Positions 10,052 to 18,796 of a stretch of DNA of 64,000 nt are shown here, in pieces. Below the pieces are notes generated by a model. It did no database searches, had not been told where the DNA came from, and saw only the letters and a list, made by a program, of their open reading frames with translations. The DNA comes from an uncultured Streptomyces sp. (GTDB lineage: Bacteria > Actinomycetota > Actinomycetes > Streptomycetales > Streptomycetaceae). The stretch is taken from positions 310,001 to 374,000 of the forward strand of contig NZ_CANLBS010000005.1 in assembly GCF_947488945.1 (NCBI RefSeq), read 5' to 3'. Position 1 is the stretch's first letter. The number at the start of each line of letters is the position of its first letter. The translations under genes were made by a program, and so were the position numbers.

Positions 10052-10908
10052 GTGGCGGCGCCGACCGCGCCGGGCGGGGACCCCGGTTCCCCGAAGGCGC
10101 GGGCGAAGGCCGCCCGGACCGGCGCGTCCGGGTTCCGCTCCAGCACGGCGAAGACGATCTGCTCGAAGTGGCCGGCGAACCGGCCCCGGCCGCGGAGCGG
10201 CGCGCGGAACGCCTCCGCGACCTCGTCAGGGTCGTTCCGGAAGACCCCGCAGCCCCACGCCCCGAGCACGAGCCGCCGGTAGCCGCGCACCGCCGCCACC
10301 TCCAGCACCCGCTCCGCACGGCCCGCGAGCACGGCCGGGACGCGGTGCGCGTTCTGCGGTTCCGCGCGGCGGACGACTCCGGCGTTGGGCGCCGGGCAGG
10401 TCAGGAACCCGACCTGGTAGGGGGCGTCGAGGAGCCTCTCCCGGTCGTCCCGGAAGACGGGCACGCCCGGCGAGTGGATGACCCGGTCGCTGTAAAGGGC
10501 GCTGCGGTGCGCGCGGTGGTGCGCGTAGTGCTCGGGGGCGCGCAGCAGGGTCGCGTGGAGCGCGGAGGCGCGGCACAGGTCCTCTTCCTGCGCGCGTGCG
10601 CCGTTGAGATACCCGCCGCCGGGGTTCCGGGCCGAGGCGAAGTTCAGCACCGCCACCTTGCCGGGTGCGGCGCCGGTCATCCGGGCGGCGGCCGCCAGGC
10701 TGCTCTCCCCCGTCACCTCGAACACCGTGACCCGGTCGGTGTCCAGCACCGCGACGGGTACCGGGTCGGGACCGTAGGCGCGGGTGCCGGACAGCGCGGC
10801 GGACACGGCGCGGGCCAGGGACACCTCGTGCCCGCCCGGCGCGCGGTAGCCGCCCGTGGCGACGATCGCCCCGTTCTCGCGCGCCAGGGCGCGCAGCCGG
10901 GCGCTCAT
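10036..10908 (-). CDS. TIGR02452-type microbial PARG domain protein
   Basis: A 290-aa protein of the microbial-type poly(ADP-ribose) glycohydrolase family (TIGR02452). The catalytic macrodomain loop reads NPGGGYLNGARAQEEDLCR, with the GGG-x6/8-QEE signature whose second Glu is catalytic in bacterial PARG. RLVLGAWGCGVFRNDP is the phosphate-binding loop shared with macrodomains. The expected activity is removal of ADP-ribose from proteins or nucleic acids in the cytoplasm. ATG 10908 has GGGGGAG just upstream. It is divergent from egtA and overlaps the PemK-like gene end by 16 nt. No ADP-ribosyltransferase partner is visible here. Confidence 0.85.
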   Translation of the reverse strand: MSARLRALARENGAIVATGGYRAPGGHEVSLARAVSAALSGTRAYGPDPVPVAVLDTDRVTVFEVTGESSLAAAARMTGAAPGKVAVLNFASARNPGGGYLNGARAQEEDLCRASALHATLLRAPEHYAHHRAHRSALYSDRVIHSPGVPVFRDDRERLLDAPYQVGFLTCPAPNAGVVRRAEPQNAHRVPAVLAGRAERVLEVAAVRGYRRLVLGAWGCGVFRNDPDEVAEAFRAPLRGRGRFAGHFEQIVFAVLERNPDAPVRAAFARAFGEPGSPPGAVGAATQLQP

Positions 10909-11053
10909 GAGCACTCCCCCGTCTGACGCATACCGGACAGGGTGGACCGGCCGCAGGGCGCCGTGCAACGCGTTTTCACCGGGGCGGGGCGCTCTTGTGC
11001 GAACCATCGGTAGGGGTTTGGGTGGGTAGGAGGCACCGGAGGAGGAGGCTCGT

Positions 11054-12388
11054 ATGCCGTCGAACAGCACACGCAGGTCCGCCGCGTCGGCGCACGGCGC
11101 ACCTCTCGGCGAGGCCGAGGCCGAGGATTTACTGCACGGCGTCTGTTTCAAGACGGGCCCGCCGCGCACGGTGGGCGTGGAACTCGAATGGCTCATCCAC
11201 GACCGTGAGCGTCCGGATCTGCGGGTCGACCCGGACCGGCTGGACGCGGCGGAGGCGGCCGTCCGCGCGCTGCCGCTGCGTTCGGCGCTCACCTACGAGC
11301 CGGGCGGGCAGCTCGAACTGAGCAGCCGCCCCGCGTCCTCCCTGTCGGCGTGCGTCGATGAGGTCGCCGCGGACCTGGCGGCGGTGCGCGGGGCGCTGAC
11401 CGGCCTGCGGCTGGCTCCGGCCGGCCTCGGGGTCGATCCCTGGCACGCGCCGCGCAGACGGCTGCGGGAGCCCCGGTACGACGCCATGGAGCAGGCACTG
11501 GACCGGTCCGGTCCGGCCGGCCGCGCCATGATGTGCACCTCCGCCTCGGTCCAGGTGTGCCTGGACGCGGGCGAGGAGGAGCCGGGGCCGCTGGGCTACG
11601 GCCGCAGATGGCAACTGGTGCACCTGCTGGGCGCGGTGCTGGTCGCGGCGTTCGCCAACTCTCCGTACTCCCGGCGTGCCCCGACCGGCCGGCGGTCGAC
11701 CCGCCAGGCGTTCTGGGCGGATCTGGACCCGGAGCGGACGCTCGCACCGCCCGCCCACCCTGCGCCCCGCGCGGCCTGGACCGCACACGTCCTGGACACC
11801 AGCGTGATGTGCATCCGGATGGACGAGGGACCGTGGCACGTGCCGGACGGCCTGACGTTCCGCGACTGGCTCCGGGGCGCGGGTCCCCGTCCGCCGGACC
11901 ACTCCGATCTGGAGTACCACCTGACGACGTTCTTCCCGCCGGCCCGGCCGCGCGGTCACCTGGAGCTGCGGATGATCGACGCGCAGAGCGGCGCGGACGG
12001 CTGGATCGTGCCGCTGGCGGTCGCCACCGCGCTCTTCGACGACCCGGAGGCGGCCGAGACCGTCTACCGGGCGGTCAAGCCGCTGGCCGAGGTGGCGGGT
12101 GACGCCCCGGCGCCGCGCAATCCGCTCTGGACGGCCGCCGCCCGCGACGGACTGACCGACCCCGAGCTGGGGGCGGCCGCGGCCGTCTGCTTCGACGCGG
12201 CCCTGGAGGCGCTGCCCCGGCTGGGCGCGAGCACCGCCGTGCAGGACACGGTGGCGGCGTTCACGGACCGGTACGTGGCCCGCGGCCGCTGCCCGGCCGA
12301 CGACCTTCCCCGGCTGCTGGGGCCGGGCGGGGCCGCGGACTGGGCCGATCTCTCCGTCGCACCTCTGGGAAGGGGAACCCACGCATGA
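11054..12388 (+). CDS. egtA: Ergothioneine biosynthesis glutamate-cysteine ligase EgtA
   Basis: A 444-aa glutamate-cysteine ligase that makes gamma-glutamylcysteine, the sulfur donor for EgtB. VGVELEWLIHD and EPGGQLELSS are the Glu/Mg-ATP-binding strands of the GCS2/EgtA superfamily; MMCTSASVQVCLD and HLELRMIDAQ are conserved core strands. ATG 11054 follows GGAGGAGG. The stop overlaps egtB by ATGA, so translation is coupled. Codon 26 is TTA (11129-11131), the only TTA seen in the cluster, which would make ergothioneine sulfur supply depend on the bldA leucyl-tRNA. It is first of egtA-egtB-egtC-egtD; no EgtE-type lyase gene is present in the window. Confidence 0.95.
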   Translation: MPSNSTRRSAASAHGAPLGEAEAEDLLHGVCFKTGPPRTVGVELEWLIHDRERPDLRVDPDRLDAAEAAVRALPLRSALTYEPGGQLELSSRPASSLSACVDEVAADLAAVRGALTGLRLAPAGLGVDPWHAPRRRLREPRYDAMEQALDRSGPAGRAMMCTSASVQVCLDAGEEEPGPLGYGRRWQLVHLLGAVLVAAFANSPYSRRAPTGRRSTRQAFWADLDPERTLAPPAHPAPRAAWTAHVLDTSVMCIRMDEGPWHVPDGLTFRDWLRGAGPRPPDHSDLEYHLTTFFPPARPRGHLELRMIDAQSGADGWIVPLAVATALFDDPEAAETVYRAVKPLAEVAGDAPAPRNPLWTAAARDGLTDPELGAAAAVCFDAALEALPRLGASTAVQDTVAAFTDRYVARGRCPADDLPRLLGPGGAADWADLSVAPLGRGTHA

Positions 12389-13728
12389 CCTCCGTACCGG
12401 ATGACGACGCCACCGGCCGGGAGACGGACACCGAGGCGCTGCGGCGTCTCGCGCTGGACGCGCTGGTCACCGCCCGCGACCGCACCGCGCTGCTGACGGA
12501 GAGCGTGGACGACGGTGAACTGACGGCGCAGCACTCGCCGTTGATGTCGCCGCTGGTGTGGGATCTGGCCCACATCGGCAACCAGGAGGAGCAGTGGCTG
12601 CTGCGCGCCGTGGGCGGACGGGACGCGCTGCGGCCCGAGATCGACGGCCTGTACGACGCCTTCGAGCACCCGCGCTCGGCCCGCCCCTCGCTGCCGCTGC
12701 TGCCCCCGTCCCAGGCACGCGGGTACGCCTCGGACGTGCGCGGGCGGGTGCTGGAGATCCTGGAACGGACGCCGCTGCACGAGGGCGCCCGTCCGCTGGA
12801 GCGGTCGGGTTTCGCGTTCGGCATGATCGCGCAGCACGAGCAGCAGCACGACGAGACGATGCTCATCACCCACCAGTTGCGCACCGGCCCGGCCGCGCTG
12901 ACCGCGGCCGACCCGCCGGACGCCCCGGACGCCGACGCGCTGCCCGCCGAAGTCCTGGTGCCGGGCGGCCCGTTCACGATGGGGACCTCCGCCGAGCCAT
13001 GGGCGCTGGACAACGAGCGGCCCGCGCACCGGCGCGAGGTGGCCGCCTTCCACCTGGACACCGTCCCGGTCACCTGCGGGGCGTACCTGCGGTTCGTCGA
13101 GGACGGCGGATACACGCAGCAGCGCTGGTGGGAACCGGCCGGCTGGGAGATGGTGCGCACCCACGAGCTGACCGCACCGCTGTTCTGGCGGCGCGAGGGC
13201 GGGCAGTGGCTGCGGCGGCGGTTCGGGGTGACCGAGCCGGTGCCGGAACGGGAGCCGGTGCTCCACGTGAGCTGGTACGAGGCGGACGCGTACGCCCGCT
13301 GGGCGGGGCGCAGGCTGCCGACGGAGGCGGAGTGGGAGAAGGCGGCCCGGCACGACCCGCTGTCCGGGCGCTCCCTGCGCCACCCGTGGGGCGACGACGA
13401 CCCGACGCCGGAGCGGGCCAATCTGGGCCAGCGCCATCTGCGGCCCGCGCCGGCCGGGGCGTATCCGCGGGGCGCCGCCCCGTCGGGGGCGCGGCAGCTG
13501 ATCGGTGACGTGTGGGAGTGGACGGCGAGCGACTTCCTGCCGTATCCGGGGTTCGTGGCGTTCCCGTACCGGGAGTACTCGGAAGTGTTCTTCGGGCCGG
13601 CCCACAAGGTGCTGCGCGGGGGGTCGTTCGCGGTCGGCACGGTCGCCTGCCGCGGCACGTTCCGCAACTGGGACCTGCCGGTGCGGCGGCAGATCTTCGC
13701 GGGCTTCCGCACCGCGCGGGACGCCTGA
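12385..13728 (+). CDS. egtB: Hercynine oxygenase (sulfoxide synthase) EgtB
   Basis: A 447-aa non-haem iron enzyme that joins hercynine with gamma-glutamylcysteine using oxygen to give the sulfoxide. The N-terminal DinB-like domain carries the likely iron ligands His63 (in LAHIGNQEE) and the HEQQH pair His151/His155, with the same His-x3-His spacing known from mycobacterial EgtB. The C-terminal half (about 185-447) is the FGE-sulfatase domain (GGPFTMGT, RLPTEAEWEKAAR, GDVWEWT, LRGGSFAVG). It overlaps egtA by four bases and touches egtC by one base (TGATG), so the three are translationally coupled. Confidence 0.96.
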   Translation: MTSVPDDDATGRETDTEALRRLALDALVTARDRTALLTESVDDGELTAQHSPLMSPLVWDLAHIGNQEEQWLLRAVGGRDALRPEIDGLYDAFEHPRSARPSLPLLPPSQARGYASDVRGRVLEILERTPLHEGARPLERSGFAFGMIAQHEQQHDETMLITHQLRTGPAALTAADPPDAPDADALPAEVLVPGGPFTMGTSAEPWALDNERPAHRREVAAFHLDTVPVTCGAYLRFVEDGGYTQQRWWEPAGWEMVRTHELTAPLFWRREGGQWLRRRFGVTEPVPEREPVLHVSWYEADAYARWAGRRLPTEAEWEKAARHDPLSGRSLRHPWGDDDPTPERANLGQRHLRPAPAGAYPRGAAPSGARQLIGDVWEWTASDFLPYPGFVAFPYREYSEVFFGPAHKVLRGGSFAVGTVACRGTFRNWDLPVRRQIFAGFRTARDA

Positions 13729-14486
13729 TGTGCCGTCATGTCGCCTACCTCGGGCCCCCGGTGGCGCTCGGGGAGGTGCTGGTGCGTCCGGTGCACGCCC
13801 TGGTGCGGCAGTCCTGGGAGCCGCGCCGGCAGCGGCACGGCACGGTGAACGCGGACGGTTTCGGCGTCGGCTGGTACGCGCAGGGCGACCCGGAGCCGGG
13901 CCGCTACCGGCGCGCGGGCCCGGTGTGGGGCGACGAGACGTTCGCCGACCTGGCGCGGGTGGTGCGGGCGCCGGCGTTCCTCGCGGCGGTCCGGGACGCC
14001 ACCGAGGGCGCCGTGGACGGCGAGGCGGGGGCCGCGCCGTTCCGGGCGGGCCGGGTGCTCTTCAGCCACAACGGGGCGGTCCTCGGCTGGCCCGGCTCGA
14101 TGGCTGCCCTGGCGGGCACCCTGCCACCCGCCGCGCTGCTGGGGCTGGCGGCCCGCAGCGACTCCGCGCTGCTGCTGGCGCTGGTGCGGCGCCGCACGGA
14201 ACTGGGCGAGGCGCTGCCGCGCGCGGTGGCGGGCGTGGTGCGGTCCGTGGCGGCCGCCGCGCCCGGCTCCCGGCTGAACCTGCTGCTCACGGACGGGACG
14301 GCGGTCGTGGCGACCGCCTGGGGCGATTCGCTCTGGTACCTCCGAAGGCCCGGCCGCGGCACGGTGGTGGCCTCCGAGCCCTATGACGACGATCCGCACT
14401 GGCACGAGGCGCCCGACCGCACCCTGCTGACGGCCTCGGCCGACGACCTGCTGCTCACCCCCCTCACCGAGGAGCCCTCGACGTGA
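13728..14486 (+). CDS. egtC: Gamma-glutamyl hercynylcysteine sulfoxide amidohydrolase EgtC
   Basis: A 252-aa class II glutamine amidotransferase-fold hydrolase that removes glutamate from the EgtB product. Cys2 (MCRHVAYLGPP) is the N-terminal nucleophile after Met removal. NADGFGVGWYA and LFSHNGAV are conserved binding loops. The ATG overlaps the egtB stop by one base. The tail region WGDSLWYLRR and VVASEPYDDDPHW fits the family. A 103-bp GC-rich gap with no gene separates it from egtD. Confidence 0.95.
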   Translation: MCRHVAYLGPPVALGEVLVRPVHALVRQSWEPRRQRHGTVNADGFGVGWYAQGDPEPGRYRRAGPVWGDETFADLARVVRAPAFLAAVRDATEGAVDGEAGAAPFRAGRVLFSHNGAVLGWPGSMAALAGTLPPAALLGLAARSDSALLLALVRRRTELGEALPRAVAGVVRSVAAAAPGSRLNLLLTDGTAVVATAWGDSLWYLRRPGRGTVVASEPYDDDPHWHEAPDRTLLTASADDLLLTPLTEEPST

Positions 14487-14589
14487 CTCCTCCCCCCGCA
14501 CCCCGACACACGCCGGCCGACGGCGCCGCCCGCGCGGGTCTTCCGCGCCCCGGGCGTCCCGACGCGCCGCCGGACGAAGAGAGGCACCC

Positions 14590-15570
14590 ATGACCGGCAC
14601 CCGCCCGTACGGCTACACCGACACGCTCGACGCCGCGCACTTCGCCACGGCGCTGCGCGCCGACATCCGGGAGGGCCTGGCGAGGACACCCAAGTCCACG
14701 GCGCCCATCTGGTTCTACGACGCCCGGGGAAGTGAGCTCTTCGAGGAGATCACCCAGCTGCCGGAGTATCCGCTGTGGCGGGCGGAGCTGGGACTGCTCC
14801 GGCTGCACGCGCGGGAGATCGCCGCGCTGACCGGCGCCCGCGGCCTGGTCGAGCTGGGCTCGGGAAGTTCGACGAAGACCACGCTGATCATCGAGGCGCT
14901 GGGCCCGGACGGTCTGCACTACGTCCCCGTGGACGTCAGCGCGGACGCGCTGCACGGGGCGGGCGCCCAGCTCGTCGCGGACTATCCGGGGATCCGGCTG
15001 CACGCCCTGCGCGCGGACTTCACCGCCCCGTTCGACCTGCCGGAGCTGCCGGAGGAGGCACCGCGGCTGCTCGCCTTCCTCGGCAGTACGCTGGGCAATT
15101 TCCTGCGACCCGCCCGGGGGCCGTTCCTGCGGGGACTGCGCGATCTTCTGCGTCCGCAGGACTTCCTCCTGATCGGCGGCGACCTGGTGAAGCCGGAGCG
15201 GGAGATGACCGTCGCGTACGACGACGCGCGGGGTGTCACCGCCGCGTTCGACAAGAACCTGCTGCACGTGCTGAACCGTGAACTGGACGCCGATTTCGAC
15301 CCGGACTCCTTCGACCACGTCTCGGTGTGGGACGGCACGGCGGGCCACATCGAGATGAGGCTGCGCAGCCGGGTCGAGCAACGGGTGAAGATCCGGGACC
15401 TGGGGCTGGACGTGCACTTCGGCCGCGGCGAGGAGTGGATCACCGAGCGGAGCGCGAAGTTCACCGAGGCGGGGCTGGAGGAGGAGATGGCGGGCGCGGG
15501 TCTCGTCACCCGGCAGCTCTGGTCCGACCAGGAGGCGGGCTTCGCCCTGGTCCTGGCCACCGCCGGCTGA
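14590..15570 (+). CDS. egtD: L-histidine N-alpha-methyltransferase EgtD
   Basis: A 326-aa SAM-dependent enzyme that trimethylates histidine to hercynine, the first ergothioneine step. The SAM motif LVELGSGSSTKT (near residue 90) and FLGSTLGNF are characteristic; FYDARGSELFEEIT is the conserved N-terminal block. ATG 14590 has AGAGAGG upstream. Although listed last, it acts first in the pathway. It probably shares the egtABC transcript, but its own ribosome-binding site and the 103-bp gap would allow independent expression. Confidence 0.96.
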   Translation: MTGTRPYGYTDTLDAAHFATALRADIREGLARTPKSTAPIWFYDARGSELFEEITQLPEYPLWRAELGLLRLHAREIAALTGARGLVELGSGSSTKTTLIIEALGPDGLHYVPVDVSADALHGAGAQLVADYPGIRLHALRADFTAPFDLPELPEEAPRLLAFLGSTLGNFLRPARGPFLRGLRDLLRPQDFLLIGGDLVKPEREMTVAYDDARGVTAAFDKNLLHVLNRELDADFDPDSFDHVSVWDGTAGHIEMRLRSRVEQRVKIRDLGLDVHFGRGEEWITERSAKFTEAGLEEEMAGAGLVTRQLWSDQEAGFALVLATAG

Positions 15571-15628
15571 CGGTTCCGCCGCCCCCGGCGGCCCGTCCCC
15601 GGCCGCGTCCCGCCTGCCCGGACGCTCC

Positions 15629-15662
15629 GACCCCCGTGTGCGCCGTACGCGCCGCGGGGGTC
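15629..15662. terminator. Terminator hairpin between egtD and olsA
   Basis: GACCCCCG (15629-15636) and CGGGGGTC (15655-15662) form the base of a hairpin with further inner GC pairing, followed by TTC. It lies about 60 bp past egtD and about 105 bp past the convergent acyltransferase stop. Confidence 0.7.
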
Positions 15663-15768
15663 TTCGCCGTCCTGGCCCCTGTGGTGCTCCGCGCGCGGGC
15701 CTTGACGTGATCACCGACGCGGGCCGGCACGGGACCCGCTGAGCGGCTGACCGCCCGAACACCACCGG

Positions 15769-16749
15769 TCACCCGGCGCGCCGCCCCGCCCCCGCCCCCG
15801 TCGGCCTACGGGAACGGTCCCCGCGACGCCGCTGCGGGGGCACGCCCGGCACCGTCCCGTACCCGGTGGGGTGAGCTCGGGCATCGTCCGCGCGCTGCGC
15901 CGGGGCGTGGTCCGCCGGGCCGGACCGGGCCGGTTCCACGGCCTCGCCGAGGACGGCGGACCGGGCCAGGCGGGCGAGCGCGCGGCGGTCGGGCGCGGCT
16001 GCCGCAGGGACGGGTGCCGCCAGCGTGATCTCTGCGGTGACTCCCCCGGCCCGCACCACCCGCCACAGCGAGGCGCCCAACGGGTCGTCCCCGACGAACG
16101 CGACGGCGGTGGCCGTCCCCCGGTCTCCGCCGTCGGCCGGCAGGACGTAGCGGATGCGCACCGGCCGGACGGTCGCCCCGGCGTCGAGGGCCGCCTGGAA
16201 CACCGCGGGCCGGAACACCCCGCCGGGGTCGCGCCCGCACCAGGTGCTGCCCTCGGGGAAGGCGACGACCCGCCCGCCGGACCGCAGCGCGCCGGCGACC
16301 GTGGCGACGGCCTCCGGCAGGGCGCGCAGCCGGTTCCTCTCGATGAACAGGGTGCCGCCCAGGGCGGCGAGGGGACCGAGCAGCGGCCAGCGGCGGATCT
16401 CGGCCTTGCCGAGCATCCGGCCCGGCAGGACGGCGGCCACCAGCGGCACGTCGAGCCAGGAGACGTGGTTGGCGACCACGAGTTCGCCGCCGGTGCGCGG
16501 TCCGGGCGCCCCCGTGACCCGTATCCGGACGCCGAAGGAGCGGACCACGGCCCGCGCCCAGAGCCGCACGAGCCGGTCGCGGGCGGCGGGTGCGAGCAGC
16601 AGGGCCGCGGGGACGCAGACCGCGCCGAGCAGGGCGAGCAGGCACCCGGCGGCGAGCAGGGCGGCGGCGGCCGCCGGGGACCGCACCGGCCCCCGGTGGC
16701 CGGCACAGGCCCGCGGTGTGCACGGGGCGACCGGAAGCCAGACGCTCAT
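15769..16749 (-). CDS. olsA: PlsC-family acyltransferase, likely OlsA of ornithine lipid pathway
   Basis: A 326-aa membrane-associated 1-acylglycerol-3-phosphate acyltransferase-family protein. A hydrophobic segment near residues 24-50 precedes the HX4D catalytic motif NHVSWLD and the FPEGSTW motif. The last 80 residues are Arg/Ala/Gly-rich and look disordered. The start ATG overlaps the olsB-like stop as ATGA, so the two are translationally coupled. In ornithine-lipid synthesis OlsB N-acylates ornithine and OlsA O-acylates the lyso-lipid; this pair fits that scheme, and S. coelicolor is recalled to have such a pair nearby (SCO0920/0921). A phosphatidic-acid role remains possible from sequence alone. 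Confidence 0.8.
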   Translation of the reverse strand: MSVWLPVAPCTPRACAGHRGPVRSPAAAAALLAAGCLLALLGAVCVPAALLLAPAARDRLVRLWARAVVRSFGVRIRVTGAPGPRTGGELVVANHVSWLDVPLVAAVLPGRMLGKAEIRRWPLLGPLAALGGTLFIERNRLRALPEAVATVAGALRSGGRVVAFPEGSTWCGRDPGGVFRPAVFQAALDAGATVRPVRIRYVLPADGGDRGTATAVAFVGDDPLGASLWRVVRAGGVTAEITLAAPVPAAAAPDRRALARLARSAVLGEAVEPARSGPADHAPAQRADDARAHPTGYGTVPGVPPQRRRGDRSRRPTGAGAGRRAG

Positions 16750-17576
16750 CGCAGCGGGGCGAGCGAGAGGAAGTGGCGCAGGTAGCGGGGGTCGGTGCGG
16801 CGCATCGACAGCAGGACGTAGAGGTCGGCGCAGTCGAAGTCGGGGTCGTGGGCCGGCGCTCCGCAGATCCAGGCGCCGAGGCGGAGGTAGCCGCGCAGCA
16901 GCGGGGGAAGGTCGTTGCGTGATCCGGCGGGGGCGGCGGGTCCGGTCCACAGGCGGTGGGGGGTGACCCGGTACTCCTCGGGGGCGAGGTGCTTGTCGCG
17001 CACGGCCGCCCAGCTCCGCGCGGCCTGGAGGCCGCCGTCGGAGAGCGGCACGGAACAGCAGCCGGCCAGCCATGCGTGGCCGGTGCGTTCCATGTAGCGG
17101 GCGAGCCCGGCCCAGACGAGCGCGATGACGGCGCCGTTGCGGTGGGCGGGGTGGACGCAGGAGCGGCCGACCTCCACCAGGTCGTCGCGGATCGGCGCGA
17201 GCCGGCCGAGGTCGAACTCGCTCTCGGCGTAGAGCCGTCCGGTGGCCCTGGCCCGGTCGGGGGGCAGCATCCGGTAGGTGGCGACGACGTCCCCGGTGGC
17301 GGTCTCGCGGACCAGGAGGTGGTCGCAGTACGCGTCGAACTCGTCGCCGTCCAGGCCGGGTTCGGGCCCGTCCAGCAGGGCGCCGAGCTCACCGGCGAAG
17401 ACCTGGTGGCGCAGCCGCTGGGCCGCGCGGACGTCTGCCGGGCCGGCGGCGAGCATGACCCGGTAGGCGGGCGGGGCCCCGGCGGCTCCACCGTCCGGCG
17501 CAAGCCCGGTGCGGACGGGGGCCGAGGGTGCGGGGGCGGAGGAAGCGGGAGCGGGAGCGGTGGGCAGCACGGTCAT
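16746..17576 (-). CDS. olsB: GNAT-family ornithine N-acyltransferase, OlsB-like
   Basis: A 276-aa acyl-ACP-dependent N-acyltransferase of the OlsB/hemolysin-like GNAT family. It is expected to attach a 3-hydroxyacyl chain to ornithine, giving phosphorus-free membrane lipid. Core motifs are AQRLRHQVFAGELGA, FDAYCDHLLVRE and VEVGRSCVHPAHRNG. About 45 Pro/Ala-rich residues precede the fold. ATG 17576 has GGAG seven bases upstream; the frame is open further but without a better start. It overlaps the downstream olsA-like gene by four bases. Confidence 0.82.
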   Translation of the reverse strand: MTVLPTAPAPASSAPAPSAPVRTGLAPDGGAAGAPPAYRVMLAAGPADVRAAQRLRHQVFAGELGALLDGPEPGLDGDEFDAYCDHLLVRETATGDVVATYRMLPPDRARATGRLYAESEFDLGRLAPIRDDLVEVGRSCVHPAHRNGAVIALVWAGLARYMERTGHAWLAGCCSVPLSDGGLQAARSWAAVRDKHLAPEEYRVTPHRLWTGPAAPAGSRNDLPPLLRGYLRLGAWICGAPAHDPDFDCADLYVLLSMRRTDPRYLRHFLSLAPLR

Positions 17577-17758
17577 GGCAGTCTCCGGAGCCGGTCGGCA
17601 AGGGCGGCCGCCGGACCCGTGCGGAGCGCGCGGACCCGGCCCCTTGTTTCTTCCGTGCCGGGCTGGATGTGACGTGACCGCCATGGGGAGCGGGGATGTG
17701 CGACGGCTGAAGTCCCGGGGTGGCGCGCGAGCGTGGCCCGCCGGTGGGACCGCCGGGA

Positions 17759-18793
17759 TCAGGTGGCCTCGCGCAGCCGGAGGAGGTAGGCCGCCGTCAT
17801 CGCGACGGCGGGGTCCTCGTCCCGTGACAGCTCCCGCAGGGCGCGGGCCGCGCCCGCCCCGGGGACGGAGCCGAGCGCCTGGGTCAGCCGTCCGCGGGCG
17901 GCGGCGTCGGTTTCGTGGGCGAGGCGCTCCACGAGCGTCGCCGCCGGACGGTCGGCCGCCGCATCGGCGCCGCAGTCCGGCGCGCCGTCGCCGTCCGGAC
18001 CGGCCGGGCCCGCCAGCACGCCCAGCGCGTCGGCCGCGTCGATGTCGTTCTCACCCGCGGCGATCATGTCGACGAGCGCGGGCAGCGCCTCGACGACCCC
18101 GCGTGCGCCGAGCGCCGGGGCGGCGTACCGACGCACCGCGGGGTCGGTGTGTGCCAGGGCGTTGTGCAGCGCTCCGGCCGCGGCGGGGCCCGGCATCCCG
18201 GCGAGGGCCCGTACGGCGCGCTCGCGCACTACGGCCTCGGGCGAGTCGAGGCCCGCAGCCAGCAGGGCCGTGGGGTCGTCCCCGGACCGTGCCAGCGCCC
18301 ATCGCAGGGCCCCGGCGACATGGGGGTCGGCCTCGGCCAGCACTGCCTCGACCAGCGCCTCCGCCGGCACCTCGTCGCCCGAGGAGAGCGCGGCACGCTG
18401 GCGTACGCCGGCGCTCGTCGACCTGAGCGCGTGGAGGAGCGCGACGACGTGGAGGGCGTCCTCCCAGCCGGCCGGGTCCGCGGCGGCGATCCGGCCGAGG
18501 CGGTGGAGCAGTTCGGTCTCGGCGGCGATCCGTTCTCGGGTCCGGTCGATGAGGTCGCCGACGAGGGCGGTGGGCGTGAAGCCGGGGTCGTCCAGCGCCC
18601 GCCCGATCTCACGGAGCGTCAGTCCCAGGGACCGCAGGCTCTCGATGTGGAAGATCCGCCGGATGTCCTCGCCGGAGTACTCCCGGTAGCCCGAGCCGGT
18701 ACGTCCGGACGGACTGACCAGGCCGAGCGCCTCGTAGTGCCGGAGCATCCGGGCGCTGACCCCGGCCCGTCGCGCCACCTCGCCGATCAACAC
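17759..18793 (-). CDS. MerR family regulator fused to HEAT repeats
   Basis: A 344-aa regulator. The N-terminal MerR winged helix (MLIGEVARRAGVSARMLRHYEALGL, about 1-70) is followed by a dimerisation helix to about 120. Several HEAT-type alpha-helical repeats replace the usual small ligand domain (for example AVVRERAVRALAGMPGP and PAVRRYAAPALGARG). The start is GTG 18793, read with upstream GGGAG at 8 nt; the HEAT gene stop lies inside this ribosome-binding site, 3 nt away, so the two are coupled. It probably binds the MerR-type promoter at 19488-19518 and senses a protein or peptide rather than a small molecule; this is inference. Confidence 0.85.
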   Translation of the reverse strand: MLIGEVARRAGVSARMLRHYEALGLVSPSGRTGSGYREYSGEDIRRIFHIESLRSLGLTLREIGRALDDPGFTPTALVGDLIDRTRERIAAETELLHRLGRIAAADPAGWEDALHVVALLHALRSTSAGVRQRAALSSGDEVPAEALVEAVLAEADPHVAGALRWALARSGDDPTALLAAGLDSPEAVVRERAVRALAGMPGPAAAGALHNALAHTDPAVRRYAAPALGARGVVEALPALVDMIAAGENDIDAADALGVLAGPAGPDGDGAPDCGADAAADRPAATLVERLAHETDAAARGRLTQALGSVPGAGAARALRELSRDEDPAVAMTAAYLLRLREAT

Positions 18794-18796
18794 CTC

